Made by a program: the position numbers and the translations under genes. This document shows positions 9,484 to 17,987 of a stretch of DNA of 64,000 bases, piece after piece. The DNA is from an uncultured Alphaproteobacteria bacterium (GTDB lineage: Bacteria > Pseudomonadota > Alphaproteobacteria > UBA6615), in NCBI GenBank assembly GCA_943787445.1, contig CALSML010000021.1, positions 1-64,000 on the forward strand. Reading direction: 5' to 3'. Positions within the stretch are counted from its first letter, which is position 1. Each line of letters starts with the position of its first letter. The notes under the pieces are model-generated. The model saw nothing but the letters and a program-made list of their open reading frames with translations. It had not been told where the DNA came from and searched no databases.

Positions 9484-10776
9484 GTGACTGAAAGTACTTT
9501 TACGGATCTCGGCCTTGCCGAGCCGATCCTTCGTGCATTGGCATCACGTGAGCATGTAACGCCCACACCGATCCAGGCACAGGCCATTCCGCAAATTCTC
9601 GAAGGCGAGGACCTTCTGGGAATCGCCCAGACAGGCACTGGCAAGACCGCCGCCTTCGCGCTTCCTATTCTCCACGAGCTCAACAAGGTTCAGGCCCGCA
9701 GCAAGTATCGCGACCCGCGCGCGCTGATTCTGGCGCCGACCCGTGAGCTGGCCATTCAGATCGCCGACGAGTTTCATGCCTATGGCCGTCAGCTCGCCCT
9801 GCGTCAGGCCGTGATCTTTGGCGGCGTGTCCCAGCATGCGCAGACGAAGAACCTGCGCCGTGGCGTCGACATCATCATTGCGACACCGGGACGTTTGCTT
9901 GATCTGATGGATCAGGGGCATGTGGTTCTCGACGAGATCGAGCATTTCGTTCTCGACGAAGCCGACCGGATGCTCGACATGGGCTTCATTCGCGATGTTC
10001 GCAAAATCATCGCCGAACTGCCCCGACAGCGCCAGACGCAGCTGTTCTCTGCAACCATGCCGACGGAAATTGCCAAACTCTCGAAAGAGATTCTCGACAA
10101 TCCCGTGCGCGTCGACATTGCCCCCAAGGCTGTCGCGCTCGAGACCATTCGTCAGGGCATGCATTTCGTCGAACCGACCAAGAAACTCGATCTGCTCTGC
10201 AATCTGCTGGGGGACAAGGCTCTGTCGCGGGTGATCGTCTTCACCCGCACCAAGCACCGGGCCAACCGGGTTGCTGAACGACTGGAACGCTCGGGCATTT
10301 CCGCAGACGCCATTCACGGCAACAAGTCCCAGGGCGCACGTCAGCGCGCACTGGAATCCTTCCGCAACGGCAAGGTCCGCGTGCTCGTGGCCACCGATAT
10401 TGCCGCGCGCGGGATCGATGTTCCCGGCGTGACCCATGTCATCAACTTCGAAATGCCTGTCGATGCCGAAAGTTACGTTCACCGGATCGGCCGGACAGCA
10501 CGCGCGGGAGCCGATGGCGCCGCGCTTTCGCTTTGCGCGACCGAGGAAGCCGGACTTCTCAAGGATATCGAACGGCTGATCGGAAATAAGGTTCCCGTTG
10601 AAAGCGGCGAACGCCCCGAAGGGAACGCGCGTCCGAAGCAGGGCGGAGGCGGCAACCGTCAGGGTGGCGGCAAGGGCGGCGGACGCTCGCATGTCCGCGC
10701 CCATTCTGGTGGCGGCGGTCGTTCGCCCAAGAGTCGTCGTCCACAGCGCCGGAACAACGCCCGGCACGCGGCCTAA
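9484..10776 (+). CDS. rhlE: DEAD-box ATP-dependent RNA helicase, RhlE type
   Basis: 430-residue DEAD-box helicase that unwinds short RNA duplexes, with roles in ribosome assembly and RNA decay. Motifs in order: Q motif (PTPIQAQAIP, about 28-37), Walker A AQTGTGKT (48-55), PTRELAIQ, TPGRLLDLM, DEAD (VLDEADRMLDMGF), SAT, then domain 2 with VIVFTRTKHRANRVAERL, VLVATDIAARGIDVPGV and HRIGRTARAG. The tail after about 375 is rich in Gly, Arg and Lys, as in RhlE, and probably binds RNA. I chose GTG 9484 because AAGGAA (9470-9475) sits 8 nt upstream and homology begins there (TFTDLGLAEPILRAL); the open frame upstream to 9268 shows no family similarity. About 250 nt of leader without a gene precedes it. 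Confidence 0.93.
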   Translation: MTESTFTDLGLAEPILRALASREHVTPTPIQAQAIPQILEGEDLLGIAQTGTGKTAAFALPILHELNKVQARSKYRDPRALILAPTRELAIQIADEFHAYGRQLALRQAVIFGGVSQHAQTKNLRRGVDIIIATPGRLLDLMDQGHVVLDEIEHFVLDEADRMLDMGFIRDVRKIIAELPRQRQTQLFSATMPTEIAKLSKEILDNPVRVDIAPKAVALETIRQGMHFVEPTKKLDLLCNLLGDKALSRVIVFTRTKHRANRVAERLERSGISADAIHGNKSQGARQRALESFRNGKVRVLVATDIAARGIDVPGVTHVINFEMPVDAESYVHRIGRTARAGADGAALSLCATEEAGLLKDIERLIGNKVPVESGERPEGNARPKQGGGGNRQGGGKGGGRSHVRAHSGGGGRSPKSRRPQRRNNARHAA

Positions 10777-10835
10777 TCAACGTCACGGTCCGTCGGCGCT
10801 GCCGACGGACCTGACAGACACAGGAGAACAGACGC

Positions 10836-11015
10836 ATGGCTCGCAAGACGAACTACAATTTCGAGAAACGCCAGCGCGAAATCCAGAAGGCCGAGAAGAA
10901 AGCCGCGAAGGCCGAAGCCAAGAAGGCCGCGGCTGCAGAACGCAAGGCCGAAGAATCCGGCGAGCTGCCGCCAGCCGATATTTCGGAGTCAGACGCCACA
11001 CCGTCCGAAGGCTGA
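10836..11015 (+). CDS. Small charged coiled-coil protein, unknown function
   Basis: 59 residues from ATG 10836 (MARKTNYNFEKRQREIQKAE), with AGGAG at 10822-10826. The middle is an Ala/Lys/Glu-rich helix (KKAAKAEAKKAAAAERKAEE), likely a single long helix or coiled coil. The C-terminus is acidic (ADISESDATPSEG). Short proteins starting MARKTNY-F-KR occur widely in alphaproteobacteria as hypothetical proteins. It follows rhlE by 59 nt on the same strand, so it may be co-transcribed with it. No function is assigned. Confidence 0.8.
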   Translation: MARKTNYNFEKRQREIQKAEKKAAKAEAKKAAAAERKAEESGELPPADISESDATPSEG

Positions 11016-11076
11016 TTGCCTCCGGGTCCAGACCGATATATGACGCGAAACCCCATTTGCACGGGGATTCCCTCAC

Positions 11077-12363
11077 ATGAGTTCATCACCTGAAAAATCC
11101 CGCGGTCGACTGAACCTGATTTTGACGATGATCCCCGCATTGGGATTGTCGTTCATTCTCAGCCAGTTTTTGCGCTCGGTTCCCGCCGTTATCGCACCGG
11201 ATTTGCGCGCCGAACTCGATCTGACCGCCGGACAACTGAGTGCCTTGCCCGCTGCACTGTTCTTCGGGTCCGCCATCATGCAGTTGCCCAGCGGTGTTCT
11301 GCTCGACCGTTTCGGTCCGCGCCGCACCATCGCTGCCTTTCTGCTGCTGACGTCTCTGGGGTTGGCCTGGTTCTCGTCGGCGCACAGCGTTCTGGGCCTG
11401 TCGCTTGGCTTGCTGGTCATTGGCTGGGGCATAGCACCGGTCTTCATGGGCATTATCGTTCTGATTTCACGCTGGTCGCCCCGTGATCGTCTTGCCACTG
11501 CATCGGCCTTCGCCGTCGGGCTGGGCGGGACCGGCATGCTGTTGTCTGCGGCTCCCTTTGCGGAAGCGACCGCCGCATTCGGCTGGCGTGCCACGCTCGG
11601 TGTCGTGTCAGGTGCCGCAGTCCTGATGTCTGTGGCGATTTTGCTGACCGTTCGCGATCGCGCACCATATTCACCTGCACCTTTGGGCAGCGCAGAATCG
11701 CTCTTCGAGGTGGCGCGCGGTCTGAAATTCATCTTCCGCGAGCCCAAGCTCTATGCCATCGGCGCGATTTCGGCGATCACCGTGGGCTCATTTCTGACAT
11801 TCCGGGCGCTCTGGGTGGGTCCATATCTCAACGATACCTTCGGATCCGGACTGATCGAGCGCGGCAACATCATCTTCCTTGTCTCGCTGTCCTGGCTGAT
11901 CAGCGCCATCTGTATTGGGCCGCTGGATCGTGTTTTCGACACCCGTCGCGGCATCGTGACGGTTGGTGCACTCTCCATGGCCCTTTGGTTCTCGGTCATG
12001 GCCATCGCCGGAAACACGACGGTTTTTGTTGCAACAATCGCAATGGTCCTGCTGGGACTGTCCTCCGGGCTTTCTTCTCCCATATTCGCCCATGTGCGCA
12101 GCCTGTTTCCCGATCGTTATGTCGGACGGGTCGTCACGGCCATCAATCTGTTCATCTGGGGCGGGGTGTTTCTCGTGCAGGTCGGCACGGGCCTGCTGAT
12201 CGATGCCTTTCCCGCCGATGAACTGGGACGCAGTCCGTTTATGGCCTACCGCCTGACCTTCGTCCTGCTGGCGGTTCTGCTCGTCGCCGCCCTGCTGTTT
12301 TACCGGCGTATCGAGGATGTGCCGCCATCTCGGGATACCGGCGAACCGGACCCACAGCGCTAA
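11077..12363 (+). CDS. Major facilitator superfamily transporter
   Basis: 428-residue polytopic membrane protein with about 12 predicted helices, for example LNLILTMIPALGLSFILSQF near the N-terminus and LTFVLLAVLLVAALLFY near the end. The MFS motif between helices 2 and 3 is present as LPSGVLLDRFGPRRTI (about 70-85). The second-half loop has GPLDRVFDTRRGIV. The substrate cannot be read from the sequence; the closest general resemblance is to nitrate/nitrite or sugar-phosphate-like MFS permeases. It begins 61 nt after the small coiled-coil gene and is probably a separate unit. Confidence 0.88.
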   Translation: MSSSPEKSRGRLNLILTMIPALGLSFILSQFLRSVPAVIAPDLRAELDLTAGQLSALPAALFFGSAIMQLPSGVLLDRFGPRRTIAAFLLLTSLGLAWFSSAHSVLGLSLGLLVIGWGIAPVFMGIIVLISRWSPRDRLATASAFAVGLGGTGMLLSAAPFAEATAAFGWRATLGVVSGAAVLMSVAILLTVRDRAPYSPAPLGSAESLFEVARGLKFIFREPKLYAIGAISAITVGSFLTFRALWVGPYLNDTFGSGLIERGNIIFLVSLSWLISAICIGPLDRVFDTRRGIVTVGALSMALWFSVMAIAGNTTVFVATIAMVLLGLSSGLSSPIFAHVRSLFPDRYVGRVVTAINLFIWGGVFLVQVGTGLLIDAFPADELGRSPFMAYRLTFVLLAVLLVAALLFYRRIEDVPPSRDTGEPDPQR

Positions 12364-12403
12364 AACTGTCGACCCGGCTTCGCACTCATGGCAAATCGGG
12401 TCC

Positions 12404-12788
12404 ATGAACTAGAAACTCTCTATCGCCGTATTTGCCGGCATTCTCGGCGGATGCCCTGATCACTGATCAGAAAAGCGGATGCGTCGTCCACAATCCAAAC
12501 CCGAAATCAGCTGAGAGCATCAGCTGGTCGGGTGACTGTCGGAACGGCATCGTACATGGCCCCGGCACTTTTGCCTGGTATCTGCACGGGGCACCCAATG
12601 GCCGATTTGAGGGCGTTCTTGACCGTGGTCGCATGAACGGGCAGGGCACGGCCCACTATCCCAGCGGCAATCGCTATACCGGCGAGTTTCGCAACGGCGT
12701 GCCGGATGGTGAAGGGACGCTCTATCTGGCCAGTGGCGAGCGGCGGGCCGGGCCCTGGCGCAACGGTGAAGCCGTCCCATCCAACTAG
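12404..12788 (+). CDS. MORN-repeat protein, start region disrupted
   Basis: The readable frame (from TTG 12432 to TAG 12786-12788) encodes MORN repeats: FEGVLDRGRMNGQGTAHYPS and YTGEFRNGVPDGEGTLYLAS, which pair short beta hairpins and often bind membranes or act as scaffolds. A likely native start is ATG 12404, giving MN then an in-frame TAG (12410-12412), then KLSIAVFAGILGG, a signal-peptide-like stretch. It needs a +1 shift at about 12450 to join the MORN frame. So a secreted or lipid-anchored MORN protein of about 125 residues is inferred with one nonsense codon and one frameshift at the 5' end. It is convergent with the VanZ-like gene; the two genes overlap by 4 nt. Confidence 0.6.
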
Positions 12789-13159
12789 ACGACATCCTCT
12801 GAATTGAACCGGGACATGACGCGTAGGATCAGCGCCGCGCTCCCCAGTCCCAAACCCACACCAAGAGTATTGGCCACGGCATCCCAGGCACTTCCGTCGC
12901 GTTCAAACCACATGCCCTGAGCGAACTCCAGGAATATGCCCAGAAGGATCGCAAATACTGCAGATTTTAGGCGCGCAGGGCCGCTTTGGAATCCCAGCCC
13001 GCCACAAAATGCGATCGTTCCATAGGCCAGAAGATGCGCCACTTTGTCGGAATTGTCCGGTCCGGGAATATCCGGTGAGGGCACCAGCGACAGGGCGATC
13101 ACGGACATCACGGCCGCGACAAAGGCCAGGATAAAAACAGGATGTGGCAAACGGATCAT
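12785..13159 (-). CDS. VanZ-like family membrane protein
   Basis: 124 residues with four hydrophobic segments (IRLPHPVFILAFVAAVMSV; LLAYGTIAFCGGLGFQ; AVFAILLGIFLEFAQGM; ANTLGVGLGLGSAALIL). The conserved VanZ features are DKVAHLLAYG (about 38-47), GIFLEFAQG and SAWDAVANTLGVGLG, which match the D-K-HF..Y, E-Q and D--AN--G pattern of the family. VanZ confers low-level teicoplanin resistance in enterococci, but most chromosomal homologues have no known role. ATG at 13159. Confidence 0.8.
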   Translation of the reverse strand: MIRLPHPVFILAFVAAVMSVIALSLVPSPDIPGPDNSDKVAHLLAYGTIAFCGGLGFQSGPARLKSAVFAILLGIFLEFAQGMWFERDGSAWDAVANTLGVGLGLGSAALILRVMSRFNSEDVV

Positions 13160-13231
13160 GATTTCGGGTCGTAAACGTCCTCAAAAACCCGATAGGCGCA
13201 GGTTCCGCTGGTTTTCAACACTGTCCCGGAA

Positions 13232-13531
13232 TCATGAGGGTTTCCCGATAAGGGCCACCCGTATCGCCGGTGCGGAAGGCAACGTTCGCGCGCATTCAAT
13301 CCGTGCGGTCATCTCATCGAGATGCACGGTTCCAATACTGTAGGTCACGCACGTGTTCTGATCGCAACGCCGGTACGCATCCTCGGTGAAATCGATTAAA
13401 ACCTGAGGCCATGCGGCATTGTCGGGCTGGCAAACCCAGCGTCCCGAGCCCTCGCTCAGACGGGCCTCATCGGCCAGCGCGGCCTGCGCAACAAAAACAA
13501 CGGCAGCGGAAACGACAAAAGCTCTTAGCAT
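13232..13531 (-). CDS. Small exported hypothetical protein
   Basis: 99 residues. The N-terminus MLRAFVVSAAVVFVAQAALA is a clear signal peptide with cleavage near residue 20. The mature part has four cysteines (WVCQ, RRCDQNTC, IECART), possibly forming two disulfides in the periplasm. No family is recognised. It lies between VanZ-like and DUF4126 genes on the same strand. Confidence 0.65.
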   Translation of the reverse strand: MLRAFVVSAAVVFVAQAALADEARLSEGSGRWVCQPDNAAWPQVLIDFTEDAYRRCDQNTCVTYSIGTVHLDEMTARIECARTLPSAPAIRVALIGKPS

Positions 13532-13568
13532 CCCGGGACAGTAGCATGGAGAAGAGCCGCACGGGACC

Positions 13569-14270
13569 TCACTTGTCCGGGCCTTCGGATTTGAGGCTCA
13601 GGGAAAAGCTGGCTTCTGCGGGCGTATTGACGGTTCCGGCCGTGCCCTGCGCGGGATTCTCCTGTGTCGCCGCCGGCTTACCACCAAACAGGCTCTGCAG
13701 TTTGCGATAAACCGCGCGCAATGCCCTCCAGATTTTCGGCAGCAGCCAGATCAACAGCAGAATGAAGGCCCCGAGCGCGACAAGGAACACGATTGGATGG
13801 TGCAGGGCCGCCCAAAGCCCGGCAATCACAGCGATATCCTCAAGGATCGACGCCGTCCAGTTCGTCACGGGTTCGGGCGAGGTATTGATCGCAAGCCGGG
13901 TTCCTGCCTTTATGAAATGGGTTGCGCCCGCCAGCGTGCCACCCGCGATAATGGCAGCCACTTCGGCACCGGCACCCACATCGCCAACTGCGCCGGCGGC
14001 CAGAACGGCACCGGCGGGGATGCGAATGAAGGTATGGATCGTGTCCCAGCCGGAATCGACCCCGGGGGTCTTGTCGACGAAGAATTCAACGAAATACATG
14101 AATCCCGCAGCACCGATCACAAGTGGATCCATCAGAATCTCCAGATCGGGAGGGAGGTCGATATTCCCGGTCGCGCCCAGAAAGCCGAGTGTGGCGATGG
14201 CCGCGTAGAGATTGATGCCGCTTGCCCAGGCGACGCCCATCGTCAGTGCGATGGTTTCAACGACTCCCAT
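13569..14270 (-). CDS. DUF4126 domain membrane protein
   Basis: 233 residues. The first 180 residues match the DUF4126 pattern: GVAWASGINLYAAIATLG at the N-terminus, then DPLVIGAAGFMYFVEFFVDK, PGVDSGWDTIHTFIRIPAGA, and glycine/alanine-rich helices (AAGAVGDVGAGAEVAAIIAG). About five membrane segments end in FLVALGAFILLLIWLLPKIW. The final 45 residues are polar and probably cytosolic. The family function is unknown; the conserved acidic residues within membrane helices suggest a transport-like role, which is inference. Confidence 0.82.
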   Translation of the reverse strand: MGVVETIALTMGVAWASGINLYAAIATLGFLGATGNIDLPPDLEILMDPLVIGAAGFMYFVEFFVDKTPGVDSGWDTIHTFIRIPAGAVLAAGAVGDVGAGAEVAAIIAGGTLAGATHFIKAGTRLAINTSPEPVTNWTASILEDIAVIAGLWAALHHPIVFLVALGAFILLLIWLLPKIWRALRAVYRKLQSLFGGKPAATQENPAQGTAGTVNTPAEASFSLSLKSEGPDK

Positions 14271-14382
14271 ATGTGCCTCCCGTTTTTATGACTTTCATGT
14301 ATCAGACTTTGGGAGTCACCCACACCAATTCAACGTGGCGACACAATCGCCACAATATGAACGAAATTGCAGAAGCAGGAAA

Positions 14383-15105
14383 TTATGCGGTTTTCGGTTC
14401 TTTCCGAAGGCTCGGGAAGAGCCAGAAAAGGATCGGATGGCCCGCATCGGCCACACGGCCGCGGTTCAGATCGGCCATCAAACGCTCTTCATGCACCGGC
14501 ACCGGCGCGCGTTCGGCGTCGCCAATCGCGCACAACCGCGAGAACATATCGATGGCTTTGGTCCAATAGGGATTCTGCGCCGTCGCCATGTCATTTGAGC
14601 GCGCACTGTCGAGCATCAGATTGGCCGCAGCACTGGCCACGCGTGCGTTACTGCCACGGATCAGCGCCCGCAGCAGATAACGGATATCAAAAGGCAGGCC
14701 GCGCGAGACACCATACGCACGACCTACCGCACAAAGATTATTCGGCAATGCTGTGATATCAAACGAATAATCTATTTCCAGAGGAAGACGCGGCAGATCT
14801 GCCACCACATTGCCGGGCGCGCCGGCATCTTCCATGATCCGTGCGAAGACATCGTTCACAGCCTCCCGGATCAGGACCCACGCCCGTTCCCGTTCGCGAC
14901 CGTCATTGGTTCCCATGATGCAGGCCGCAATGGGCTTGAGATCCTGCCGACTGTCACAGTCAATGGCGTCATTGATCCGGATGGCAAACGCCGTGAGAAC
15001 CGGGCAGGCCGTGGTCGGCCGGTCCGAGTGACGCTCACCGGCCAGCACGGCCACAAGCGAAATCACGCACAATTCCTGCATCCGGCGGTCGCCGACCTGC
15101 GGCAC
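14383..15105 (-). CDS. Conserved hypothetical protein, about 232-240 aa
   Basis: I do not recognise a family. Two starts are possible: ATG 15105 (MPQVGDRRMQELCV) or the internal ATG at 15081, giving MQELCVISLVAVLAGERHSD. The protein is mostly helical and soluble-looking, with several cysteines (TTACPVL, DAIDCDSRQ, AACIMGTND, NNLCAVG, SRLCAIG). The ending LFWLFPSLRKEPKTA is basic. Codon use matches the neighbours, and the frame is open for more than 700 nt, so it is likely a real gene. Divergent from the alpha/beta hydrolase gene. Confidence 0.6.
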   Translation of the reverse strand: MPQVGDRRMQELCVISLVAVLAGERHSDRPTTACPVLTAFAIRINDAIDCDSRQDLKPIAACIMGTNDGRERERAWVLIREAVNDVFARIMEDAGAPGNVVADLPRLPLEIDYSFDITALPNNLCAVGRAYGVSRGLPFDIRYLLRALIRGSNARVASAAANLMLDSARSNDMATAQNPYWTKAIDMFSRLCAIGDAERAPVPVHEERLMADLNRGRVADAGHPILFWLFPSLRKEPKTA

Positions 15106-15239
15106 CAGATCAATCTGGTCGATGTAGTTTTTTGAGGGCGAATACCATGGCAGAAAGCGTAACTCAGGAATCGATACCCGTGCATAAGCTTAAACTTCAC
15201 GAGTTCTTGCGCTGACGCGCTGATATTGCAGGAAAATCC

Positions 15240-16088
15240 ATGATCGAGATCGAACGGAAGGTTGTCACAGCCAACGGCATCAAGATTCACTACCGGGAAT
15301 GCGGCAATGGCCCACCGATGGTTCTGCTGCATGGCTGGCCTCAGACCTCCTATGCGTGGCGCAAAATCATGCAGCGACTGGCACCCCATTATCGCTGCAT
15401 CGCGCCGGATCTGCGGGGCATGGGAGACACGGACAAACCGGCCAGTAGCTACGATCTGCGTACGATCGCAACGGATATACATGCGTTTGTCGAAACTCTG
15501 GGCCTGCAGGATGTCTATCTGGTCGGCACCGACTGGGGCGGGCTCGCCGCAAGGCGCTATGCTCTGGACTGGCCCGGTGAACTGGACCGGCTCTATGTGG
15601 TCGATATCGTGCCCCACGATCAGATGCTGGCCAATCTGACACCGCCCTCGGCCCGGGGCGCGTGGCATTTCTTTTGGAATGCGGTACCGGACCTGCCGGA
15701 GAAGCTGGTCGCACATGACGTACGACTGTTTCTGCAGACGCTGTTCCGGCCGAAATATTACAATCCAGCGCATATGGATGAAGCGATCGATGAATATGTG
15801 CGTGCCTATTCCAAACCGGGAGCTTTGCGGGGTGGGTTTGCCTATTACAAGGCCTTGTTCGAGGAAAACCCCGCAATTGATCTGGAAAACCCGAAAGAAC
15901 AGATCACCGACAAGATCCGGCTGCTCTGGGGCAACAATGGCGGTATGGGCGTCTTCGATGTGATGGAGATGTGGAAATCCTGCGCACCCCACGCAACCGG
16001 GCGGGGACTCGATGAATGTGGGCATTATATCCACGAGGAGCAGCCTGACATTCTGGCCGAGGAGCTTTTGGCATTCGGCAGAGAGTGA
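15240..16088 (+). CDS. Alpha/beta hydrolase, epoxide hydrolase/haloacetate dehalogenase-like
   Basis: 282 residues. The oxyanion-hole motif is HGWP at 31-34 and the nucleophile elbow is GTDWGG with Asp98 in place of serine. The catalytic histidine is in CGHYIHEEQP (His262). An aspartate nucleophile is the mark of epoxide hydrolases and haloalkane/haloacetate dehalogenases. WGG after the nucleophile favours the epoxide-hydrolase side, while HGWPQTSYAW resembles fluoroacetate dehalogenase (HGYPQTH-W). The cap domain lies at about 130-215. The substrate is not determinable. The downstream coiled-coil gene follows by 30 nt. Confidence 0.85.
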   Translation: MIEIERKVVTANGIKIHYRECGNGPPMVLLHGWPQTSYAWRKIMQRLAPHYRCIAPDLRGMGDTDKPASSYDLRTIATDIHAFVETLGLQDVYLVGTDWGGLAARRYALDWPGELDRLYVVDIVPHDQMLANLTPPSARGAWHFFWNAVPDLPEKLVAHDVRLFLQTLFRPKYYNPAHMDEAIDEYVRAYSKPGALRGGFAYYKALFEENPAIDLENPKEQITDKIRLLWGNNGGMGVFDVMEMWKSCAPHATGRGLDECGHYIHEEQPDILAEELLAFGRE

Positions 16089-16118
16089 GGCGCGCAAACA
16101 GAGCAGGGGCCTCGCGCC

Positions 16119-16508
16119 ATGAGTGACGTCACAATTGACGGGCTTTCGACCAACGAGCTGGTGACCGTGGTGGAACTGCAGCGTGTCGAATTGAACAGGC
16201 TTCTGGCTGAACAGCGCCGTCTCAACGACCGCATCGACAAGATGCTGCACATGCAGGAACGCGAACAGGTGCTCCGCCAGCAGACGCAGGTGGCACTGGA
16301 TCGCCTGGCAGAACAGAAGTCACTGCCCGGTCAGGTATCGGCACCGCCTCCACAGCTGGTGGATCGGCTCAACCGGACAGAGCGGAAATTCAACGCGCTG
16401 CAATTGGCCGTCGGACAGCTCATTGATTTCATCGAGCGTCGGGAACGCAACCGAAATTCCACGGCATCGGCCCCGGATGGCGTTGCGCCCGAATCGCCGA
16501 TAATCTGA
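16119..16508 (+). CDS. Small coiled-coil protein, unknown function
   Basis: 129 residues from ATG 16119. Residues about 10-60 form a heptad-rich helix (LVTVVELQRVELNRLLAEQR) with many Gln, Arg, Leu and Glu. A Pro-rich linker (SAPPPQLVD) follows, then a second helix (RLNRTERKFNALQLAVGQLI). No signal peptide or membrane segment. No family recognised. It may share a transcript with the hydrolase. Confidence 0.65.
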   Translation: MSDVTIDGLSTNELVTVVELQRVELNRLLAEQRRLNDRIDKMLHMQEREQVLRQQTQVALDRLAEQKSLPGQVSAPPPQLVDRLNRTERKFNALQLAVGQLIDFIERRERNRNSTASAPDGVAPESPII

Positions 16509-16520
16509 AAGGCTGCGGCG

Positions 16521-17384
16521 CTAGTGCGCCATCAGCACCGGAACTTCGGCATTTGCCAGAATGGCGGCCGTCGCCCCACCGAAGATCATCTGACGCAGAC
16601 GGCTCTGGGTGTAACCCCCCTTGATCACCAGGTCTGCACCCAGTTCGGTTGCCTGTTCCAAGATAATAGTACCCGCTTCAGCCGCTGACCGGCGTCCGGG
16701 AATTTCCTTCAATTCGGCCGTGACACCGTCGCGACGCAAATTCGTGATGACATCTTCGGCCGATGGGCCGGAAACCATGCCACCTTCCACAGCCAGCACC
16801 GTGATACTCTCGGCTTCCCGCAGCAGGAATTTTCCAAGCGCAATCGCGCGCGCGGTCTCGGTGCCACCATTCCAGCCGATCAGGATATTTTTGCCGATAT
16901 GAACTGGGGACGTCGGGGGCGCAATCAGGATCGGACGGCCGGATTCAAACAGCACGGTTTCCAGCGTGTTCATCGCCGGTGTCATGGAGCCCGGCATCGG
17001 ACGACCAACAACGGTCAGATCAAACACGCGAGCGCGCTGCCCGAACACACCGATGCCCGAGGCCTCATCTTCCACCCATTGGGCGCAAAGCTTCGGGACC
17101 CCGTATTCCGGATCGGGGATGTTGTTGGCAGCCCGAAAGGCCTCGAACTGCTCGTGAAGGCGTTCGGCACGGGACCGCTGTTCCTGTTCGAACTGCTCTT
17201 CCGTGCCCGATAAAGCCGCAGCGCCGCCTTCAAAACCGACCGCAACGGCGCCGGCGAGGGTGGGGCGAATACACAGCCCTTCGATGTAACTGTCATAACG
17301 TCTGGCAAACACCAGTACGGTGTCGAGCACCGATGTCAGGATGTCACTTTCCTCAAGCGGAACCAAGATCGAACGAAACGGCAT
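16521..17384 (-). CDS. Universal stress protein, tandem UspA domains
   Basis: 287 residues with two UspA folds. Domain 1 opens MPFRSILVPLEESDILTSVL and holds a long charged helix (EEQFEQEQRSRAERLHEQF). Domain 2 opens HIGKNILIGWNGGTETARAI (about 157). It ends in the ATP-binding-type region GADLVIKGGYTQSRLRQMIF and GGATAAILANAEVPVLMAH. Tandem UspA proteins of this kind act in stress survival, binding ATP or other ligands. ATG at 17384. Confidence 0.9.
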   Translation of the reverse strand: MPFRSILVPLEESDILTSVLDTVLVFARRYDSYIEGLCIRPTLAGAVAVGFEGGAAALSGTEEQFEQEQRSRAERLHEQFEAFRAANNIPDPEYGVPKLCAQWVEDEASGIGVFGQRARVFDLTVVGRPMPGSMTPAMNTLETVLFESGRPILIAPPTSPVHIGKNILIGWNGGTETARAIALGKFLLREAESITVLAVEGGMVSGPSAEDVITNLRRDGVTAELKEIPGRRSAAEAGTIILEQATELGADLVIKGGYTQSRLRQMIFGGATAAILANAEVPVLMAH

Positions 17385-17520
17385 AGGGCCTCCCTCCCGT
17401 GCATTTCAGTGATGCTATACTGCGCTGATGCGGCGCAATCCGGCAAGGGATCAAAAGGTTGATCTCAGGCTGTTGCGTCACCCGATGCGTTCGGGTAATT
17501 AGTCGCGCTTCTGAACCGGC

Positions 17521-17607
17521 GCGGCAGTGGCGGAATTGGTAGACGCGCATCGTTGAGGTCGATGTCCTCGAAAGGGGGTGGAGGTTCAAGTCCTCTCTGC
17601 CGCACCA
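17521..17607 (+). tRNA. tRNA-Leu (anticodon GAG)
   Basis: 87-nt class II tRNA with acceptor GCGGCAG, anticodon arm CATCG-TTGAGGT-CGATG (anticodon GAG), long variable arm (GTCCTCGAAAGGGGGTG), T-arm GAGGTTCAAGTCCTC and encoded CCA at 17605-17607. Nearly identical to the next tRNA outside the anticodon and variable arms. Confidence 0.96.
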
Positions 17608-17633
17608 TAAGTTCGGAAGACATATCGGGTCAC

Positions 17634-17720
17634 GCGGCAGTGGCGGAATTGGTAGACGCGCTAGCTTCAGGTGCTAGTTCTCGCAAGGGAGTGGAGGTTC
17701 AAGTCCTCTCTGCCGCACCA
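17634..17720 (+). tRNA. tRNA-Leu (anticodon CAG)
   Basis: 87 nt with the same acceptor, D and T arms as the upstream tRNA-Leu. Anticodon arm CTAGC-TTCAGGT-GCTAG gives CAG. Variable arm is TTCTCGCAAGGGAGTG, and encoded CCA lies at 17718-17720. The 26-nt gap to the first copy suggests one transcript and an origin by tandem duplication. Confidence 0.96.
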
Positions 17721-17987
17721 CCCGAAAGCCATACAGACAGGGCGCTTCCCGGACAGAGGCGCTCTTTCTGTTTCCGGAGGGCGTTCGTAGACACTCCGTC
17801 GCTCTCGTCCTACAATTCGCGGGTATTCGATTCGAGGGAGACGCGTGTCGGTGGCTGACCATTCTGCCGGGCACCAATATGCTGAAATCCTTGTAGCGGA
17901 CCCGTTTTACATTAGCCGTCGCACAGGAACGGATCACTCCGGCAACCGGAACTGATCAACCACCGGGACGATATTTAGGAACGCAGT

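Noticed and set aside
9544-10767. A 407-codon open frame on the minus strand across rhlE
   Set aside because: It is antisense to a complete DEAD-box helicase with every motif in order; the GC-rich codon use of the true gene keeps the opposite strand open. The antisense product resembles no family.
15063-16250. A 395-codon minus-strand frame across the alpha/beta hydrolase
   Set aside because: Same effect: the plus strand has a full hydrolase with catalytic triad, and the antisense reading is a shadow.
17721-17987. A small gene or RNA between tRNA-Leu(CAG) and psd
   Set aside because: Short open frames here have no plausible ribosome site or family resemblance, and the GC-rich repeats do not form a clean terminator. 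I see nothing I can support in this 267-nt gap.
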